Assembly: GCA_965284645.1 (NCBI GenBank) | Contig: OZ260106.1 | Span: 4,216,001 to 4,280,000, forward strand | DNA from: JAIBAJ01 sp965284645 | Lineage (GTDB): Bacteria > Bacteroidota > Bacteroidia > JAIBAJ01 | Reading direction: 5' to 3' | DNA: 64,000 nt | Shown here: one piece after another, positions 1-7,845 of the stretch | Layout: each line of letters starts with the position of its first letter | Position numbering within the stretch: position 1 is the first letter of the stretch | Notes under the pieces: model-generated | Told to the model about the DNA's origin: nothing | Seen by the model: only the letters and a program-made list of their open reading frames with translations | Databases searched by the model: none | Made by a program: the position numbers and the translations under genes

Positions 1-2033
1 GTAATCTTGAAAAATCCAATCTCTCCAGTCGCATCCACGTGGGTTCCACCGCAAAGCTCAATGGAGTAATTGTTGTCGAAAGTTACCACTCTTACCTTGT
101 CGCCATATTTTTCGCCAAACAGAGCCATGGCCCCGGTTTTCTTAGCATCCTCAATCGACATTTCCTGGATAGAACCTTGAATATTCTCCCTGATTTTTTG
201 GTTCACCATTGCTTCAATTCCGGCGGCCTCGCTTTCATTTACCTTCTGGAAATGGGAAAAGTCGAAACGGAGGTATTGGTCATTTACCAAACTACCTTTT
301 TGCTCCACATGGGTACCCAAAATTTGGCGTAAGGCAGCATGCATCAAATGGGTTGCGGTGTGGTTAGCTGCCGTGAGTCGACGTTTGCCTGCATCTACTT
401 GGGCGGTAAAGTCGGCTGTTGGATTCTCGGGCAAACTTTCTGCCAAGTGCATCCACAAGTTGTTTTCCTTCTTGGTATCGATAATAGCAATGCTTTCGTT
501 TGCCGTGAAAATTTTTCCGGTATCCCCAACTTGTCCACCACTTTCGGCATAAAATGGGGTTTTGTCGAACACCAACTGGTACAAGGTTTTGCCTTTTTCT
601 TTTACACGGCGGTATTTGGTTATTCGAATGGTAGCTTCCAAGTTGGAATAGCCAACGAACTGGGTCGGATTAGACACCCCCAATTCTACCCAATCGTCGG
701 TATCAACAGCAGCTGCAGCACGGCTACGGGCTTTTTGTTTTTCAAGCTCTTGGTTATAGGTTTCCATGTCCACCGAGCGGTTATTTTCCCTAGCCATCAA
801 CTGAGTTAAATCAATAGGAAAACCATAGGTATCGAACAATTCGAAGGCGAATTTACCATCAATCGTACCGGTATTGTCACGAAGGTAGTCGTTGAAACGA
901 AGAATGCCATTTCCTAGAGTACGCAAAAAGCCAAGTTCCTCTTCACGAATTACTTTAACGATCAGCTCGTTTTGGGTTTTCAGCTCTGGGAAATAATCGC
1001 CCATCGTTTGCGTAAGCACAGGCACCAGTTCGCATAGGAAAGGCTGCTTGAAACCAAGGAAACTATAGCCATAACGCACAGCGCGGCGCAAAATGCGGCG
1101 TATTACGTACCCGGCTTTATTATTGCTAGGCAATTGACCATCGGCAATGGCAAAAGAAATGGTACGGATATGGTCGGCTATAACACGCGTAGCGATATCG
1201 GATTTACTATCGCCACGGGTATAAGCTGTTCCAGATTTTTCTACGATGGCAGAAATCAATGGTAAAAACACATCTGTATCGTAATTGGACTGTTTGCCTT
1301 GCAGGGTGCGCACTAAGCGTTCAAAACCCATTCCTGTATCCACGTGTTGGGCCGGTAGTTTTTCAAGACTGCCATCGGCCTTGCGATTGAATTCCATGAA
1401 TACATTGTTCCAGATTTCCATCACGGCTCCTGTATCATCGTTGTTCACTAAATCATGCGCATCATTATTGCCATGCGGACGGGTATCGAAATGAATTTCG
1501 GTGCAAGGTCCACACGGTCCGGTATCACCCATTTCCCAAAAATTATCTTTCTTATTACCTCTCAGAATCCGGTCTTCTGCCACCCATTTTTTCCACTCAT
1601 CGTAACTTTCTTGGTCAAAAGCCAAACCTTCTTTCTCATCTCCCTCAAAAACAGTCACATAGAGGCGTTCTTTAGGCAATTTATACACCTCGGTAAGCAG
1701 TTCCCAGCTCCAAGCAATGGCTTCTTTTTTAAAATAATCGCCAAACGACCAGTTTCCAAGCATTTCGAACATGGTATGGTGGTAGGTATCTACGCCTACT
1801 TCTTCCAAATCGTTGTGTTTTCCGCTCACCCGCAGACATTTTTGGCTATTGGCGATACGAGGAAATTTAACCGGGGAATTACCTAGAAATAGATCTTTGA
1901 ATTGGTTCATCCCTGCATTGGTAAACATGAGGGTGGGGTCATTTTTAACGACCATTGGAGCGGAAGGTACAATTTCATGGCCTTTGCTGCGGAAAAATTC
2001 AAGGAAAGTGCGGCGAATCTCTTGGTTAGTCAT
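1..2033 (-). CDS. alaS: Alanyl-tRNA synthetase, C-terminus cut off by window start
   Basis: Charges tRNA-Ala with alanine in the cytoplasm and edits mischarged Ser/Gly. About 677 residues are present, starting at the ATG at 2033 (MTNQEIRRTFLEFF). The class II catalytic domain comes first, with typical pieces such as MFTNAGMNQFKD and DTGPCGPCTEIH. The editing domain follows, with HTATH at residues 558-562 and CGGTH at 661-665, the zinc-binding residues of the family. Full-length enzymes have about 870 residues, so the C-Ala/oligomerisation part lies outside the window. A likely -7 box TACTTTCGC lies at 2051-2059 on the reverse strand. The gene was read by hand from the reverse strand and shows no frameshift over the visible length. 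Identification is very secure. Confidence 0.97.
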   Translation of the reverse strand, partial: MTNQEIRRTFLEFFRSKGHEIVPSAPMVVKNDPTLMFTNAGMNQFKDLFLGNSPVKFPRIANSQKCLRVSGKHNDLEEVGVDTYHHTMFEMLGNWSFGDYFKKEAIAWSWELLTEVYKLPKERLYVTVFEGDEKEGLAFDQESYDEWKKWVAEDRILRGNKKDNFWEMGDTGPCGPCTEIHFDTRPHGNNDAHDLVNNDDTGAVMEIWNNVFMEFNRKADGSLEKLPAQHVDTGMGFERLVRTLQGKQSNYDTDVFLPLISAIVEKSGTAYTRGDSKSDIATRVIADHIRTISFAIADGQLPSNNKAGYVIRRILRRAVRYGYSFLGFKQPFLCELVPVLTQTMGDYFPELKTQNELIVKVIREEELGFLRTLGNGILRFNDYLRDNTGTIDGKFAFELFDTYGFPIDLTQLMARENNRSVDMETYNQELEKQKARSRAAAAVDTDDWVELGVSNPTQFVGYSNLEATIRITKYRRVKEKGKTLYQLVFDKTPFYAESGGQVGDTGKIFTANESIAIIDTKKENNLWMHLAESLPENPTADFTAQVDAGKRRLTAANHTATHLMHAALRQILGTHVEQKGSLVNDQYLRFDFSHFQKVNESEAAGIEAMVNQKIRENIQGSIQEMSIEDAKKTGAMALFGEKYGDKVRVVTFDNNYSIELCGGTHVDATGEIGFFKI

Positions 2034-2050
2034 AGTCCGAATTTGGGAGC

Positions 2051-2059
2051 GCGAAAGTA
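2051..2059 (-). promoter_or_regulatory. Putative -7 promoter box of alaS
   Basis: The reverse strand reads TACTTTCGC, close to the Bacteroidota -7 consensus TAnnTTTG, and lies 17 bases before the alaS ATG. A related box, TAGTTTCG, precedes metG. No convincing -33 element is seen, so this rests on one half-site and its position. Confidence 0.45.
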
Positions 2060-2166
2060 GCAAGGAAGCCGGAATGTTTGTTAGTGGATTCCAAAAATCT
2101 GGAAATCTGACATTCTATTCTAAGGCCCGAAGAATTTTTGATTTTGAGGTTTTCAGTTTTTATTAT

Positions 2167-2335
2167 GCGGGTCCCGTTTCGCCCAACCACATTCACCTAT
2201 AAAAAAAATTTTAGCGATGGGCGAAACGGTCGCGCTTTCGGCAGTACTCCTCGGTAGGCACTCCCCGAAAGGGTTCGGGTTGTGCCTCCCTGTGGGGTAC
2301 TTGCCTCTATCGCTACCCGGGAGCAGAGTGCGTGC
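2167..2335 (+). repeat. Family 1 intergenic repeat, copy A
   Basis: Begins GCGGGTCCC and has an 11-bp perfect stem, CCGTTTCGCCC (2174-2184) with GGGCGAAACGG (2219-2229), around a 34-nt A+T-rich loop. It continues with GGTCGCGCTTTCGG, a variable hairpin, and a degenerate end (CTCTATCGCTACCCGGG). It matches the other family 1 copies in layout but is the most diverged in its second half. It occupies most of the gap between the divergent alaS and higB genes. The rest of the 2034-2492 gap shows nothing else recognisable. Confidence 0.75.
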
Positions 2336-2470
2336 CAGGCCTTATAAATGGTAACCAAAAATGGTGCCCTTAGCCAGTGTACAAAGGTTCCTTTTTAATA
2401 TTTTCCGGAAATTGAATTTAGAATAGCTTTTAGGAAACCGGATTTTTCATATTGCCATTTAAAAAACTTG

Positions 2471-2500
2471 TTACCACATTGGTAACATTTATTACCTTTG
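2471..2500 (+). promoter_or_regulatory. higBA promoter with palindromic operator
   Basis: A -7 box TACCTTTG occupies 2493-2500. Just upstream is the perfect inverted repeat GTTACC-N5-GGTAAC (2470-2486), placed in the -33/-7 spacer where a HigA-type repressor would block RNA polymerase. The box ends only three bases before the higB ATG at 2504, so the mRNA may be leaderless. The box and palindrome are seen directly; autoregulation is inferred from how HigA-type antitoxins behave. Confidence 0.6.
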
Positions 2501-2503
2501 CGT

Positions 2504-2818
2504 ATGCGAATCATTTCGACCAAAACTTTAAAAAGCTATTTGGAGGAATATCCGCAAGCCAGAGAACAACTTATTGCTTGGGCTGAATTCATAGAAAAGT
2601 CAAACTGGAATTCACCTCAAGAATTAAAAATCGACTTTGCAAATGCTTCAATTTTAAGCAACAAAAGAGTTGTATTTAATATTAAAGGAAACCATTTCAG
2701 GTTAATTGTAGATATTGAATATCGATTAAAAATTGTATTTGTTGTTTGGTTTGGAAGTCATCAGGAATATGATAAAATTGACGCTAAAACTGTAAGCTAT
2801 GTTAAGAGCAATTCATAA
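2504..2818 (+). CDS. higB: HigB-type mRNA interferase toxin
   Basis: Toxin of a type II toxin-antitoxin pair. HigB proteins of the RelE superfamily cut mRNA on the ribosome. The product has 104 residues and begins MRIISTKTLKSYLEEYPQAR, the usual opening of the HigB family; the conserved core continues through VVFNIKGNHFRLIV and VWFGSHQEYDKID. ATG 2504 is preferred to an in-frame TTG at 2498, which lies inside the -7 box. The toxin gene comes first and overlaps the antitoxin gene by 20 bp, the common higBA order. No residues appear missing. Identification is good; activity is not shown by sequence. Confidence 0.88.
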   Translation: MRIISTKTLKSYLEEYPQAREQLIAWAEFIEKSNWNSPQELKIDFANASILSNKRVVFNIKGNHFRLIVDIEYRLKIVFVVWFGSHQEYDKIDAKTVSYVKSNS

Positions 2819-3158
2819 CGAAACTGATTATCAAATCGCTTTGGATCGTTTGTACGACTTGATTCAATCAGAACCAAAGGAAAACACGCCATTATTTAAT
2901 GAAATGGAAATTTTGGCCATTTTGGTAAAAGATTATGAAGCCAAAACTCATGCACTTCCATTGGCCAATCCAATTGAGGCTATAAAATTTCATATGGAAA
3001 GATTGAATTTGAATGAATCCGATTTAAACCAAATTTTAGGATCAAGAAGTAGAAAGTCTGAAATTCTAAGTGGAAAAAGAAAATTAAGTTTAAATATGAT
3101 TCGAAGGTTACACGACCAATTAAAAATACCTGCAGAGAGCCTAATAAGGAATTTCTAA
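2799..3158 (+). CDS. higA: HigA-type antitoxin with XRE-like helix-turn-helix
   Basis: Antitoxin partner of the HigB-type toxin, 119 residues. The N-terminal part (1-60) is acidic and probably contacts the toxin. The C-terminal part (about 60-115) reads as an XRE-like helix-turn-helix, with LNESDLNQILGSRSRKSEI and SGKRKLSLNMIRRLHDQL. It overlaps the toxin gene by 20 bp, implying translational coupling. The protein is expected to bind the palindrome GTTACC-N5-GGTAAC in the shared promoter; that is inferred from the family and from where the palindrome sits. A family 1 repeat starts about 75 bp downstream. Confidence 0.88.
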   Translation: MLRAIHNETDYQIALDRLYDLIQSEPKENTPLFNEMEILAILVKDYEAKTHALPLANPIEAIKFHMERLNLNESDLNQILGSRSRKSEILSGKRKLSLNMIRRLHDQLKIPAESLIRNF

Positions 3159-3231
3159 AAGGCAATTCAATTTCAAAAAAAATAGCCTATTTTAAACTAG
3201 GGTTTATCTCACTACTTTTCATGGCTAGCAC

Positions 3232-3382
3232 GCTCTTTCCGGGTAGGGATAGCAGTGGAAAGCCCACAGGCATGCGGAGGCACGGAGCAGGCCGAGGACT
3301 TGCAACGAATAGCCCGACCATTCGCCTGGCAGACTGCTTAAGTAAACAGAAAATGTGGATAGGCGAATGGGACCCGCCAAAT
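3232..3382 (-). repeat. Family 1 intergenic repeat, copy B
   Basis: On the forward strand it runs from CTCTTTCCGGGTAGGGATAG to GGGACCCGCCAAAT. The stem CCATTCGCC (3318-3326) pairs with GGCGAATGG (3362-3370). The internal blocks GGAAAGCCCACAGG and GAGGACTTGCAACG are shared with other copies. It is nearly identical to copy C at 7637-7787 (I count only a handful of differences over about 150 bp). Short open frames across it look like artefacts of the repeat. It fills most of the gap between higA and the next gene. Confidence 0.85.
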
Positions 3383-3436
3383 AAAAAATAAAAAAATACA
3401 TACAAAAATGATAACCAAGGAAATGATACATTTTGT

Positions 3437-3444
3437 TACTTTAG
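3437..3444 (+). promoter_or_regulatory. Putative -7 promoter box before the secreted protein gene
   Basis: TACTTTAG lies 13 bases before the ATG at 3458, a close variant of the TAnnTTTG box seen elsewhere in the window. A TTTTG run lies just upstream but too close to be a standard -33 element. Confidence 0.4.
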
Positions 3445-3457
3445 GGGCAAACTCCTC

Positions 3458-6097
3458 ATGAACAAGCCGTCATTTTCACTTTTTATTTTCATGCTTTGCC
3501 ATTTGCTAGCCTTTGGAAATTATGGGCTTGATTTTCAGACCTTGAACAGTGGACTAAGAAACGGCCTTCCTTTACCTAGTGGGAACACCCAATTATTGCT
3601 TCAAAATGTATCCAACACCACCTCCATTTGTTTGGCAAAAATCAATCAAAATGTCGATTTACTTGATTTCAAAACCTACCAATCACCTTATCCGATTAAC
3701 AATATAGCCAAGTTAAATTTCCAATATAAACATATTTATTTATTGGAAACTGTTCAAATTAATTCAAAAGATTATGCCTGTATCCTAAAAATAGACACGA
3801 ATGGAAACATCAATAATTCTAAAGTTTTTCTTGACTCCAATTTAGCTTCTTGTACTTTCCAAAACTACCGTTTGTCTAGCCAAGGTGAGCCATTGCTTGT
3901 ACTAAAAAAAGGCAGTACGACCTATACTATTCGGATGGATACCAACTTGACGATTTTAAATACACTTACTTTCCAAAATTTGGTTTTTGCCGACTTTCTA
4001 GCCAATGGGGAGTTATATTTTGGAAAATCCTTCCAAAGTTATTTTCCCATTTACCAATTTATGTCAAATTATGGAACGGAAGTGTTCAAAATGGATACAA
4101 ATGGTAATATCAACTATTTCAACTCCTTTATAAGTCGAAACCTAGAACCGAACCAAGACAATCAAACCTTAAATATTCATTCCGTTTACAATAAATCACC
4201 AAATGAATTGATTTTCGTGGCAGGCTTTCCAAATCCACGAGGATTAAACCTTGATGATGTTCCAAATTACACCTTTTTTACCTGTGACAGTTTAGGGCAA
4301 ATTCTTCACATTCCTCCATACATTCGTTCAACAAAACCATGGCTTTATGAATCAAGCAATGGACGATGGCATGCCTATACAGCAGGTTTTCAATATTTCC
4401 CAATAGTTCAGGGCACCTTCACTCGGTTAGACAGCCTACTGAACCCTGATGTTTATCTAACCTGGGGAATTCCAAGTTCGCCCCTAACTTATCTGTATCC
4501 CAATGACTTTGATACTATTGGAAATGAGATTTTCCATTTGGCAAGCAATAGATTTCTTTCTTATTTGAATTTGGATTCCATTGGAAGCAGTTGCAATTAT
4601 TACACTAATAACTTGTATCCTGACACTCTCCCTATTTTCGAATCCGTTAGAAATCCAACTTTACCTTCCTACCTTTCTGCTAGTTTTCCAACCATTGGCT
4701 TAGCCTTAACCTTAATCCCAACGCCTCCAAGTTGGACGCTTTGCAAATGTATTCGAGGCTCAACTGGTCCAACCCTTGATTTTGATTATTGTATTTCAGC
4801 AGATAGTATTTCCCTAGAAGTATTTCCATTCGACACGACCTTTTCAGTTTATGATTCCATTCGTTGGTCATTTGGAAATGTTGAATTGACGGGAGGCACC
4901 CAAATGGCATTAGCTTTCGATTCTTCAATTACTTCCATAACCCTTAATGCATGGAATGGCTGTGGATTAAGGGCAACTACGAGGACTATTTTCAGGGATT
5001 CTACAGAAATGGTTCAAAGTTTCGACACCTTGCTCTGTCCAAATCAATCCATACTGCTGCAACCAGAGAACTTCCACCCGAATTTGGAATGGTATAGAAA
5101 CGGCGCATTTATTGGAATTGGGAACTCTTATCTTGCTAATCAATCGGGTAATTACTCTTACACTTACAGAACAAGTGCAAGCTGTTTTCAATCTTCTCAA
5201 CCAATACACATAGAGGCCCCACAAAACCTATTACCGATTTTAACTTATTGTACCAGTCAAAATCTATTAACGGCGGATGTTGCCTTTACTTCACTTCCCT
5301 CCATTTATGACTCTTTGGTTTGGGTTATCGGTGGCACCTCTATTTATGATTCCCTTACTATTCAAATTCCATTGAGCGACTCCTTGTTCCTTTCCATTTG
5401 GGGACCTTGCGAGAACATTCATTTTGCTGAAAAACTGTTACCCGATTCTATAGAAACCATTTATGGAACAGCTACCACCCTTTGTGGCATAAGTGATGAA
5501 ATATCCTTGTATGCTTCTGTGCCACACCAGCCAATATTTTGGCAATTGAACGGATTGGTAATTGATTCTACCAACTTAACGATTGTTGCGAACCAACCTG
5601 GTTCCTATTCCTATAGTTTTTTGTTGGACAGCCATTGCCTCCATCATTCTCAAGTTTTTGAAATTATTCAATCCAATAGTATTGCTTCTTTGTTATATGA
5701 TTCCATACAAAGCCTTCTTGTTGCAGATCCCGCCCTATTGTCTGTAGTCTGGAAGGATGAATTCGGGAATTTAGTTGGAACAGGGACTACCTATCAACTT
5801 ACTAGTTCTGGAACATATTCTTATGAAGCAGTAGACAGTTTAGGGTGTAATGTTTTCTCTAGTCCAATAGCCATTTCATTGGAGGTGGTTGGAATTCAAA
5901 ACGAACTTTTCCCTAGCCATTTAAAATGCATTTCCATTTACAATCTTCTTGGCGAAATGCTTCCGTATCAATTTGAGAACCAAGTGCTTCAAGAATTGCC
6001 AGATGGATTTTATTTTATTTATTTAGAAAACAACCATAAAACAACCCATCAAATCCAAAAAATCCTAGTTAAGGATAGGAAAGCGCGAATACTTTAA
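3458..6097 (+). CDS. Secreted protein with Ig-like repeats and T9SS-type C-terminal sorting domain
   Basis: Large extracellular protein of unknown role, 879 residues. Residues 1-20 (MNKPSFSLFIFMLCHLLAFG) look like a signal peptide. The middle, about 20-430, is beta-rich without a recognised fold. Three similar segments in the second half end in NYSYTYRTSASC, SYSYSFLLDSHC and TYSYEAVDSLGC, resembling the Ig-like/PKD-type repeats common in Bacteroidota surface proteins. The last 70 residues (ISIYNLLGEMLP, LPDGFYFIYLEN, KILVKD) look like a type A sorting domain recognised by the type IX system. The gldKLMN genes about 45 kb away would supply that system. Its function cannot be inferred. Confidence 0.75.
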   Translation: MNKPSFSLFIFMLCHLLAFGNYGLDFQTLNSGLRNGLPLPSGNTQLLLQNVSNTTSICLAKINQNVDLLDFKTYQSPYPINNIAKLNFQYKHIYLLETVQINSKDYACILKIDTNGNINNSKVFLDSNLASCTFQNYRLSSQGEPLLVLKKGSTTYTIRMDTNLTILNTLTFQNLVFADFLANGELYFGKSFQSYFPIYQFMSNYGTEVFKMDTNGNINYFNSFISRNLEPNQDNQTLNIHSVYNKSPNELIFVAGFPNPRGLNLDDVPNYTFFTCDSLGQILHIPPYIRSTKPWLYESSNGRWHAYTAGFQYFPIVQGTFTRLDSLLNPDVYLTWGIPSSPLTYLYPNDFDTIGNEIFHLASNRFLSYLNLDSIGSSCNYYTNNLYPDTLPIFESVRNPTLPSYLSASFPTIGLALTLIPTPPSWTLCKCIRGSTGPTLDFDYCISADSISLEVFPFDTTFSVYDSIRWSFGNVELTGGTQMALAFDSSITSITLNAWNGCGLRATTRTIFRDSTEMVQSFDTLLCPNQSILLQPENFHPNLEWYRNGAFIGIGNSYLANQSGNYSYTYRTSASCFQSSQPIHIEAPQNLLPILTYCTSQNLLTADVAFTSLPSIYDSLVWVIGGTSIYDSLTIQIPLSDSLFLSIWGPCENIHFAEKLLPDSIETIYGTATTLCGISDEISLYASVPHQPIFWQLNGLVIDSTNLTIVANQPGSYSYSFLLDSHCLHHSQVFEIIQSNSIASLLYDSIQSLLVADPALLSVVWKDEFGNLVGTGTTYQLTSSGTYSYEAVDSLGCNVFSSPIAISLEVVGIQNELFPSHLKCISIYNLLGEMLPYQFENQVLQELPDGFYFIYLENNHKTTHQIQKILVKDRKARIL

Positions 6098-6146
6098 TTA
6101 GCCAACAGGGAAAGGTCAACCTAAGCCTTTTCCATATGATCTATTT

Positions 6147-6314
6147 TAACCCAGATTACGCATTAGAAATGCATAAACGACTAACCAGTTGTAAATCAAT
6201 TTGTTTGTCCAAATTGATAACAACTGCTATCCCGAAATCTCTTCGGGAGGGGTAAACCCAACTAAATCAAGTAGTTCGGATTAATAAATCCTCCTATTGA
6301 TTAATTTGGGTTTA
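6147..6314 (-). repeat. Family 2 hairpin element, copy R1 (overlaps a gene end)
   Basis: Ends are TAACCCAGATTACGC and, inverted, TTAAACCCAAATTAATC, an imperfect terminal inverted repeat. Between them are modular hairpins: GCATT-AGA-AATGC, a long stem around CAGTTGT and ACAACTG, CCCGAA-N5-TTCGGG (present only in this copy), and GGATT-TATT-AATCC. The element matches R2 at 15845-16000 in the opposite orientation. Its right end overlaps the last codons of the reverse-strand ATPase gene and provides its stop codon. Confidence 0.8.
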
Positions 6315-7533
6315 ACACACTCAAACAAAAATCCTTAATATGAATTCGTTCTATCCCTTTGAAGCTTGATGTTTCAGCTGTTTGATCCATTGTTACAACA
6401 TATTTTGGAAAATTATCTTGAACTGCTAGTAGGTTGCCAAATTCACGGGCTATTGTTTGCTCCATAGAAAGCAAATAAGCCACTTGAACATATAATTTCT
6501 CTCCTTTACGTTGAGCTATAAAATCAATTTCCTTATTTTCTTCTATCCCTACTGTTACAGAATATCCAGCCATCCTTAAATGGAGGTAAACTGCATTTTC
6601 CAAAATCTTCTGAATATCGTTTGATTTAAACCCAACAATTGAATTACGCAATCCGATGTCCTCGAAATAATATTTCTCACCAATTTCAAAAATCCTTTTT
6701 CCTTCAATACCTGTTCGCTTAACTTTGGCTATTAGAAAAGAGTTTTCTAAGTAGTTCAAGTAATCGATGACAACTTGTGTGGATATATTAATTTTTTGGG
6801 ATTTCAGGTAATCGCTTATTTTTTTTGAAGAAACCAAACTACCAACGTTATCAGCTATAAAAGCAACCAAATTTTCTAAAAAACTTACGTTTCTAACATT
6901 AAAACGCTTAACAACATCCTTCAGTAAAATAGTGTTGTAAATATTTGTAAGGTATTCATAAACCACTTCATTTTCATGGCTAAGGTTTTTAAGGTAGGGC
7001 AAACCACCAATCCGAAGGTAATGATCGAAGGAACTATAAGAATCTTGCAATTCATTAAATTGTAAAAACTCTGAATAACTAAGTCCAAAAACTTTGATCT
7101 CTATGTACCTTCCACTAAGAAAAGTGGCAAGTTCTCCTGAAAGCAGATTTGCATTGCTACCTGTACAATAAATATCAAATCTATCCTTGGTTGCCAAATC
7201 GCGCAATACCAACTCAAACGATTCAATATCTTGAATTTCATCAATAAACAAAGCAACTTTGCCATTCCCTTTTACCCGTTCATTCACATAAAGGAATAAA
7301 TCATCCGCATTTTTTATATTTTTAAACTCATTCAATTCTTTATTGATATAAATAACTTGAGTTGTTGGTTGTTGATTTAGAATAAGGTCTCGCAACTGCA
7401 TGAGAATAAAACTTTTTCCTACACGCCTTTGCCCTACAAGCACCTTTATCAAAGATTTTCCAATAAAAGGCTTGATTCTACTCACATACAGAGGTCGTTC
7501 AATGTAATTATACATATCAATCGTAAATGACAT
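6301..7533 (-). CDS. ATP-binding protein of the AAA_14/DUF4143 family
   Basis: An ATPase of the family that joins a P-loop domain to a C-terminal nuclease-like DUF4143 domain; cellular role unknown. Counting from the ATG at 7533 (410 residues), the Walker A motif is GQRRVGKS (34-41), the Walker B region is ALFIDEIQD with D98-E99, and TGSNANL follows as a sensor-type motif. The C-terminal third has the pattern EIDFIAQRKGEKLYVQV typical of DUF4143. Upstream ATGs are rejected because a -7 box TACATTTG lies at 7541-7548; the start may even be the next ATG at 7515 (MYNYIERP). The final codons (LNPN, stop) come from the end of a family 2 repeat. Confidence 0.85.
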   Translation of the reverse strand: MSFTIDMYNYIERPLYVSRIKPFIGKSLIKVLVGQRRVGKSFILMQLRDLILNQQPTTQVIYINKELNEFKNIKNADDLFLYVNERVKGNGKVALFIDEIQDIESFELVLRDLATKDRFDIYCTGSNANLLSGELATFLSGRYIEIKVFGLSYSEFLQFNELQDSYSSFDHYLRIGGLPYLKNLSHENEVVYEYLTNIYNTILLKDVVKRFNVRNVSFLENLVAFIADNVGSLVSSKKISDYLKSQKINISTQVVIDYLNYLENSFLIAKVKRTGIEGKRIFEIGEKYYFEDIGLRNSIVGFKSNDIQKILENAVYLHLRMAGYSVTVGIEENKEIDFIAQRKGEKLYVQVAYLLSMEQTIAREFGNLLAVQDNFPKYVVTMDQTAETSSFKGIERIHIKDFCLSVLNPN

Positions 7534-7540
7534 ATTTAAG

Positions 7541-7548
7541 CAAATGTA
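7541..7548 (-). promoter_or_regulatory. -7 promoter box of the DUF4143-type ATPase gene
   Basis: The reverse strand reads TACATTTG, a perfect TAnnTTTG match, followed by C as in the rRNA promoters. It lies seven bases before the ATG at 7533 and 25 bases before the one at 7515, so it argues against the longer reading frame and perhaps for the 7515 start. Confidence 0.6.
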
Positions 7549-7636
7549 CATTAGTTTCAATTATACCTGAAACTTTTTTTCAAAATTCCCAAATTCGCTT
7601 ATGGCGTTTCAACCTACCAAAACCTTTAACAGGTAG

Positions 7637-7787
7637 ACTCTTTCCGGGTAGGGATAGCAGTGGAAAGCCCACAGGCATGCGGAGGCACGGAGCAGGCCGA
7701 GGACTTGCAACGAATAGCCCGACCATTCGCCTAGCAGACTGCTTAAGAAAACAGAAAATGTGGAATGGCGAATGGGACCCGCCAAAT
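7637..7787 (-). repeat. Family 1 intergenic repeat, copy C
   Basis: Forward strand runs from CTCTTTCCGGGTAGGGATAG to GGGACCCGCCAAAT, with the stem CCATTCGCC (7723-7731) and GGCGAATGG (7767-7775). It is almost identical to copy B, 4.4 kb away, which implies recent duplication or conversion. The GGCGGG end abuts the T-run of the SPFH gene terminator. Confidence 0.88.
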
Positions 7788-7826
7788 AAAAAACCCCTCC
7801 AATTTTAGGTATTGAAAGGGTTTAAA
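7788..7826 (-). terminator. Intrinsic terminator of the SPFH gene
   Basis: Read on the reverse strand, AAACCCTTTCAAT and ATTGGAGGGGTTT form a 13-pair stem with two G-U pairs around a 7-nt loop, and TTTTTT follows. It lies just after the stop of the SPFH gene at 7846. Confidence 0.75.
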
Positions 7827-7845
7827 CAATTTTAAAATAAGACCA

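Noticed and set aside
39..1886. Forward-strand open frames
   Set aside because: They lie antisense to alaS, whose reverse-strand reading is continuous and full of family motifs.
7527..7808. 93-codon forward frame rich in G and R
   Set aside because: It spans family 1 copy C and flanks; the same peptide pattern recurs in the other copies as a by-product of the repeat.
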